Assembly (NCBI GenBank): GCA_034406715.1
Contig: CP137870.1
Location: 992,001 to 1,056,000 of the forward strand
Source of the DNA: Rhodotorula mucilaginosa
Taxonomy: Eukaryota > Basidiomycota > Microbotryomycetes > Sporidiobolales > Sporidiobolaceae
Direction of reading: 5' to 3'
DNA length: 64,000 nt
Both the position numbers and the translations under genes were made by a program. The stretch's first letter is position 1. Every line of letters begins with the position of its first letter. Positions 56,959 through 64,000 of the stretch are shown piece by piece. The notes beneath the pieces are model-generated. The model saw nothing but the letters and a program-made list of their open reading frames with translations, had not been told where the DNA came from and did no database searches.

Positions 56959-58945
56959 ATGGGCAAGCTCGACTCGGAGGTCGCTCCGCCTGCCGATCAG
57001 GCTCAGCAGGTCGCTGCTGCCCCAGCGGAACCGCAAGAGCGACCAATGAGCAACAAGGAGAAGCGCAAGGAGAGCAAGAAGCGAAAGAACCGCGACGGCG
57101 ACGAGGCCACCTCCGCCAAGGTCGAGCAGCCGGACCAGGACGACGTGCAAGCGACTGCGACGGCTACGGACGACCAGGGTGAACCGGTTCTCTCGCACAA
57201 GGAGAAACGGCTCGCCAAGAAGCGCAAGCTCGCAGCTGTACAGGCCGGCGAAGATCCTGAAACCGTCGCCTCGAAGCCTGCCAAACCTGCGACGACGACG
57301 GCGACGAATGCACCGACCACGATCGGCAATACCCTGGTCGGCAATACGCCCGCTCGATCCGCGCACGGAGTCTGGGTCGGGAACCTCAACTTTGCGACGC
57401 ACCCGCGAGAACTGCTCGCTTGGTTCGCCGACCGCGGACTGAAAGAAGTAACCCGGATCAACATGCCCGGAGGCAAGCGCTCGCACGAGAACAACCGAGG
57501 GTCAGTCCCGCCCGAACAAGCGTCGTCGTTGAGCTGAAGAATAGCTGACTGACGGTGTTCGGTCACTGCAGATTCGCCTACCTCGACTTTCCCAGCGCCG
57601 CCGAGGTCCAGATCGCGGTCGGTCTCTCGGAGCAGCACCTCGACGGCCGCAAGCTGTTGATCAAAGACTCGTCCGACTTTACTGGCCGTCCCGCTGCCTC
57701 GACGTCTACCGCGACCGACTCAAACGTCCCGAACGGGTCCGTCAAATCCGTCATTGCCACGCTCGACCCGTCCGCGCTCGAGCGACCGCATCCGAACGCG
57801 TCGGCCTCCCACTCCTCTGCTGCGAACGGTCCAGGTGGTGCTGGACCTACCGACGCGGCGGCGGCGGCGCCTTCGCTGAACCGGACTGCGCGCAAGATTC
57901 TCTCGCGTCAGCGGAACCCGGCCGGCCCGACCTTGTTCCTCGGCAACCTTGGATTCGAGACCACTTCGGACGACATTCGCGACATGTTTGATCGGAATCA
58001 GAGACGCGCAAGCGAGTGGGCTCCTGGTGGAAATGCGGACGCGAAGAAGGAGAGCAAGAAGGGCAAGGGCAAGCTTGCGGAGGGGGAGGACGGAGCAGAC
58101 GGCGAGGAAGAGGAAGCTGCCGAGTCTGACTCTTCGGACGAAGACGAGTCAGCAAGCGGCTCGGGAGACGAGGAGCAGGAAGCGGAGGATGGTGACGAGA
58201 AGAAGGGAAAGAAGAGCAAGAAGGACCGCAAGGACCGGGGTCCGCTCGACCTGTCAAAGGCCAAGGATGCCGGCATCCGCAAGATCCGTCTCGGCACTTT
58301 CGAAGACTCGGGCAAGTGCAAAGGGTGCGTCTTTTCAATTTCCCTAGTCTACGGCTTTAGGTGACTGACTCTGGGTTTTTCCCCGACAGCTGGGCCTTTG
58401 TCGATTTCCACCTGCCCGCGCAAGCGACGCGGGCTCTCTTGAACCTGCACAACCACCAACTGAACGGCCGCAAGCTCAACGTCGAGTTTGCATCGGCAGA
58501 AGCTGTCCGTCGTGGTGGTCTCGGGACCCGCTCGGCCGTCAAGCGTGTCCGATCGCAGCGCGAGCAGGGCGGCGACGGCGACGGTGACGACGATGAGGAG
58601 GGTGGCGGGCGACATGCTGCCCATTCCCGCGGGCCGCGCAGGCAGCAGGGCGAAGGACAAGATCGTCGTCGTGGTGGTGCTTCGTCCTTTGGCGACGCGG
58701 ATGTCCGCGCTCTCGCTATCGATGCTGGCTCATCTGCAGCCCGTCACGGAGAACGCCCGCCTCGGCGGGAAGACTTTAACGGTGGCGCCCGGTCCGGTGC
58801 GGGGGGTCCTCCTCCGAGGAGGGGGGAGAAAGAGTCGACGTTGCCGGGTGGCAAGCGGGCGAAACCTGGTGCGGCGCTCGCGATGGCGCAGAGGGCGAGC
58901 GAGGCGATCGTACAGTCGACTGGACGGAAGACGACTTTCGACTAG
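56959..58945 (+). CDS. Nucleolar two-RRM protein, NOP13-like
   Basis: Pre-ribosome-associated RNA-binding protein. The basic N-terminus has two KEKR-type stretches (MSNKEKRKESKKRKNRDGDE, HKEKRLAKKRKLAAVQ). RRM1 has RNP2 GVWVGNLNF and RNP1 GFAYLDF, split by an intron (about 57500-57571). RRM2 has TLFLGNLGF, and its loop is enlarged by about 90 residues of acid/Lys-rich sequence (58010-58250) before GIRKIRLGTFEDSGKCKG and, after an intron (58327-58389), WAFVDFHLPAQATRALLNLH and LNGRKLNVEFA. The C-terminus is Gly/Arg-rich. Features match Nop13-family proteins; Nop12 is the main alternative. Confidence 0.85.
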
Positions 58946-59333
58946 AGGCATGTTCTCTCGGCTCGCAATCGCACGATCTTTCCTCCTTTATGCACCGGTT
59001 TCATATTGAGAATTCCCCTTTGGGAGGGCAATCGAGAACTTGGCGCGGACGCGGGAGAGATGAGATGAGCGGGCCAGGTGCGGGTGAGCCGCTCGCTTCG
59101 AGGTTCGCGCTCGTCCCCGCAACCATAGAGCGTATCGGGAACCCTGATAGTGAAGCGACCGAGACTTGATCCACTTCCTTTCCATTCGCTTGCTCTATCC
59201 TACTGAATCTCCTTGGACGACACACGACCTCGAACGACTTTAATTCTCATCCACTTTGCGCTGCGACTTTCTCTCTCTCTCTCTCTCGCCTCAGCTCTCT
59301 CCTTTGCCTCCTTCCTTTTGTTCTAGAGCGACC
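58946..59333. other. Spacer with CT-rich leader before FUR1
   Basis: 388 bp between same-strand genes. A CT run near 59267-59290 lies just upstream of the FUR1 ATG, typical of pyrimidine-rich fungal leaders. No gene seen. Confidence 0.45.
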
Positions 59334-60562
<1,229 letters not shown>

Positions 60563-61214
60563 ACCTCCACGATGCTTCCAGTCCTGACCGTGTAGTGCCG
60601 ACCTGTAGAGTAATCAGCCCTGTCTTCGTGGCTCCTTCGCATTCAACCTCTTTCGCATCACTTGCCCATTTGATTGCGTTCAATCGCTTTTCCAACGTAG
60701 ACAGGCCTCTTCAATCAGGTATCGAACGGGGTATAATGTGTGTTTGTCTCGTGCCCGGCGGAGAAACCCGAGGCCAAATCAATGGGAGAAACTACTCGAC
60801 AAAAGAGAGAGAAGCTGCATGTGGGAAACGACGGTTGAAACACGATGGGGAGACCAGACTTAAACGGGGTAAAGGAACTGATGATACGACGGGTTGTGGA
60901 AGAGAGAGAGAAAAAGCGACCCATGAACTGAAGAGCGCAATCACAAACGAGAAGGAAGAAAGCAAAAGAGGCGGAACAAAACGAGACGAGTGGAAAGGAG
61001 GACAAGTAGGGGGCTCGAAAGGTGTGAGGGAGAGGGCGAAGCCGTGAACGAGCAGGCAGCGCAAGCACTTTGCGAATGCGGGTGAGTGTGGAGGGCGAGC
61101 AAGGAGATGGGCGGGAAATGGCGGAAGAGAGGAGAGGTCGGAAGAACAGGTGTTGTTCTGCCTCTGGCCCCCACAAAAATTCGACGGCCCCGACGGAGAA
61201 GAGACACCATCTCA
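60563..61214. other. Convergent 3' spacer between FUR1 and G beta
   Basis: 652 bp between two stop codons. The plus strand turns purine-rich (AGA/GAA) from about 60780, where the reverse strand would be the pyrimidine-rich 3' region of the G beta gene. No coding signal. Confidence 0.45.
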
Positions 61215-62556
61215 TCAAGACCAGATCTGTTTCACAAAAGTCGACAAGTCAGATATAGCACGGGAGGGGGAGGACCCCGGTTCAAGAAAGAAGAAAGGAA
61301 AGAGGAGACGAACCTTGAGCATGCTGTCCCACGATCCCGTGCAGAGCGCCATCCCGTCCGCGCTCACGCCGAGACAGCTGACCCTGTTCTCATGCCCAGC
61401 CAAGACGCCGACCCGTTCCCCCTTGAGCGTGTCCCAGACGTTGCAGTTGAAGTCGTCGTAGCCGGCAAAGAGCAACCGACCCGAGACGGAGAAGCCGACC
61501 GAGGTGATGCCGCACAGGACGTTGTCGTGCGTGTATTGGTTCAGTTCGCGGTCGGCGCGGAGGTCAAACAGCCTGCACGAGGCGTCGTCGGAACCGGTCG
61601 CAAAGGCGTCGCCGCTTGGGAAGAAGCTGAGCAGATGGGGGCGCAAGCGGAGTCAGTGTACAACTCGAGAAGGGCATTAGAAGGAGGAAAACTCACGAGA
61701 CGGCGTTGATGTCGGATTCGTGACCAGTAAAAGTCTGCACCGCCTTGCCCGTCCGGATGTCCCACACCTTGGCGGTCGTGTCGCACGCTCCCGAGACAAA
61801 CACGTTCTGATTCGGTCCGAGCGAGAGACTGCGCATGGTGAGAGAATCAGTCACGCAAGTTGCCTGTCTTTCGAAAGGAGGAGGAGCGTACCTCATGACG
61901 TCCCCGGTATGGTCGTTGAACTCGATTACTCGGACGCCGGCATCAATGTCCCACAGCATGCAACTCATGTCGCCCGACGAGGTGAGGATCTGGCGATCGT
62001 TCAAGAACCGACAGCACGAGAGGTAGCCCGTGTGGGCGCTCAGCTCGCGCGCGACCTTGACCGACCCTTCGCGCGACCGGAGGTTGTAGATCGAGCAAAT
62101 GTTGTCGAGTCCTCCGCACGCGACAAAGTTGCCCGAGGGGGCGTAGGCGCAGGTCATGACCCACGAGGACCGGAGCGGGATCGCGTGGACCTTGTTGGAC
62201 GTGTAGGCGTCCCAGACGATCAGTTTGCCGTCTTGTGATGCCGAGACGAGGTGCCGCTTGTCCATCGACCAGTGCATGGCGTAGATCTTGGCGAGGTGAC
62301 CTTTGAGCGTTCGTCGCACGCGCATCGCTATCCGCGGCAGCGGTTCGACGTCGGCGGCCATTGCTCGGACTGGGAGAGAGGGGGTCGGAGGGGTTCAGCC
62401 TTGCGGTTCTTCCGAGCGAAAAGAGAAAAAAGACAGGCCAAACTCACGGCTCGTATCTGCGAGTTGTTCCCGCTTTGCACGGATCTTTTCCTTGAGGAGG
62501 TCTGCTTCTCTCCGCGCCGCCGCGATCTTTTCTTGGATATCTGCTGGTGCCGACAT
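61215..62556 (-). CDS. Heterotrimeric G protein beta subunit (Gpb1/Ste4-like)
   Basis: Seven-bladed WD40 partner of G gamma and G alpha, in basidiomycetes used for pheromone and nutrient signalling. It starts at 62556 with the N-terminal coiled coil [40 protein letters not shown]. The propeller follows: [133 protein letters not shown] and [20 protein letters not shown]. Then [40 protein letters not shown] and [11 protein letters not shown], stop. The final IWS comes from a short exon after an intron at about 61313-61227. Other introns lie near 62449-62365, 61890-61825 and 61693-61630. Very secure. Confidence 0.96.
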
Positions 62557-64000
62557 GGTCGCTTCGTCCGCTGGTGCCTCTCCGGTCTTGCGTTTGTCGT
62601 CTTCGTCAAGTGGTGGTGGTGGTGGTGGTCGTGGCTGGGGCCGTGCTGGTTTTGCGGGGGCGGAGAGACGAGGACCGAGCGACAAGGCGGGCGGGACAAG
62701 GGCGAGGGGGATGAACCCAAGAGCATCAGCGTGAGGTCGTTGATCGAGAGTGAAAGGCGGCCAAGTACACTCACGAGGTGGTGGGTGTGTACGAGTCACA
62801 GAGTACGGAAGGAGGCGAAGTCGTGTCTCGAGGCGGTGGTGGTGGTGCTTGTTCGGAACGGGCTCGAGCACCTATCCACCTGCGACGGGGCAGGGGAGGG
62901 AGTGTCGCTGGGAGTCGAGCCTGCTGATCGTGTGCGCTACAGTTGCTCCTGCTGCTGCTCTGTAGGAGAGAGAGAGAGCGAGCGATCCGACGAGCCGAGA
63001 TGGCGGTGCGGCGGGGGCTGGGCGGGGGACGACGACTCGTTCGCGTCTCGGCGCCGCAGGTTCGGTGCGGGAGGATAGAGACCGAGGCTGGTCTTGATCG
63101 GCTCTAGAGACTTGGGCGTGGTCCTTAGTCCCGGTATGGCGTTGGGCAGAGTGAGTGACGGGAGGAGCGGGTCCGTCGACTAGAACAATGGGGCACTCGT
63201 TAACGAATCGTCCGCTCGTCGTGGGCTCGCTCGCGGTCGCTGCCCGGGTGCGTGCGGGGACCCTTTTGCCTGGCGCAGTCTCTGTGCCGCGCAAGTCCGA
63301 TTCGAGTCCCGTAGGCGAGTTTCAGCTGCAAAGGCAGAGCGATCACTCGCATGCCGATCCGCCGCCTCTTCGCCCGCGCCGCCGCGTCGTCGTCACGTCG
63401 GCTCTCTCTCTCTCTTACACCTGCAGGCCATGATGACACTCCGACCACGGCTCGAGGCAGAATACAGCACGCTACGCTTCGATCGGGATCATGAGCTCCG
63501 CCCGTCACGACCGCCGCTCCCCGTTTCGGCATCGGCCACTGACGCTGCTGCCTGCGTTGTCCTCATCGGCCCAAGTCTCGGACTCTTTCTCACCTAGCTC
63601 AGATACTGCTGTACGGCGCATCAATCCTCGGTGCTCATGCCGCGAACTCGCGCTCTAGCTCGCAGTGCGTGTGCGGGCAATTACCGCGTAAATAGCCAAT
63701 CGGCAACATCGGCGTTCCTCTCTCTCTCTTTTGACACTCAACGCGCGCTTCCCACGATCAGCAGACAAGTCGACTGGACATTCAAGGGTGTGCTGCCGAA
63801 AACAGATTTCAACGGTGTGCACGCCGTCCGAAGGTTCGGGATCGTTGTCCACCTGCAGCCGACTGGCGACCTTGCTTACACGACGAGCCACCGCCGCACT
63901 TACCCGCCGCGCGACACCACTGCTGCGACGTGGCTCGCAAGACCCACTCCCACACGCTGGTCCGGGAATCCGGAGCTGCCTGAGAGGAGAGGACGGGTGT
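62557..64000. other. 1.4 kb without a supported gene
   Basis: Upstream of the G beta start. On its coding strand, a CCA-rich run lies near 62610-62635 and a long pyrimidine/CT-rich leader follows. Microsatellite CT/GA runs occur near 62964-62979, 63400-63415 and 63718-63732. Several short open frames on both strands are Arg/Pro/Ser-rich and resemble no family. The far end may hold the start of a gene outside the window. Confidence 0.4.

Noticed and set aside
62872-63294. Minus-strand open frame upstream of G beta as an extra exon or gene
   Set aside because: Composition is generic Arg/Pro/Ser/Ala. No family motif, and the G beta N-terminus is already complete.

Overview
The window looks like a GC-rich, intron-dense, gene-dense chromosome segment from a basidiomycete yeast. 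The most likely lineage is Pucciniomycotina/Microbotryomycetes (red yeasts such as Rhodotorula, Rhodosporidium or Sporobolomyces). The basis is strong GC bias at third codon positions, many 50-130 nt introns per gene, Ser/Pro/Ala-rich disordered extensions on conserved proteins, and basidiomycete-type family members (Gpb1-like G beta, SUT-type transporter, URC4). The lineage is inferred from gene style and was not tested by a search. I see no virus-like element, transposon, CRISPR array, rRNA or tRNA gene.

Layout. 1-9.5 kb: SPB1 rRNA methyltransferase (-, runs off the left edge), type II pantothenate kinase (+), aldo/keto reductase (-) and an SH3 protein (-). 9.5-18.3 kb: a Mn-type CDF transporter (+) and two lineage-type disordered proteins (+). 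18.3-25.2 kb: a spacer with two small tandem repeats, URC4 (+), TBL1/SIF2-like LisH-WD40 protein (-) and TIM8 (+). 25.2-30 kb: a low-complexity gene (+), a decayed DNA-level copy of the 5' end of SF3A2, and SF3A2 itself (-). 30-42.5 kb: SUT-type sugar transporter (+), SDA1 (-), mitochondrial aspartate aminotransferase (-) and ESS2/DGCR14 (-). 42.7-53 kb: a long coiled-coil protein (-), APC10/DOC1 (-), mitochondrial seryl-tRNA synthetase (+) and a Gcn4-type bZIP factor (+). 53-64 kb: steryl-ester/triglyceride lipase (-), NOP13-like nucleolar RRM protein (+), uracil phosphoribosyltransferase FUR1 (+), G protein beta subunit (-), then about 1.4 kb with no gene I can support.

The genes are mostly housekeeping and do not form one cluster. 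Themes recur: ribosome biogenesis (SPB1, SDA1, NOP13), splicing (SF3A2, ESS2), mitochondria (TIM8, AAT, SerRS) and pyrimidine use (URC4, FUR1). The most unusual content is in gene structure. There are three independent GC-AG introns, coding microexons of 4, 8 and 15 nt, a partial intron-containing duplication of SF3A2, an out-of-frame overlapping uORF on the bZIP gene, start codons of divergent genes only 67 and 124 bp apart, and large disordered insertions inside conserved enzymes and a transporter. I found no convincing multi-gene novel system. Exon joins were worked out by eye from protein-family continuity and splice consensus.
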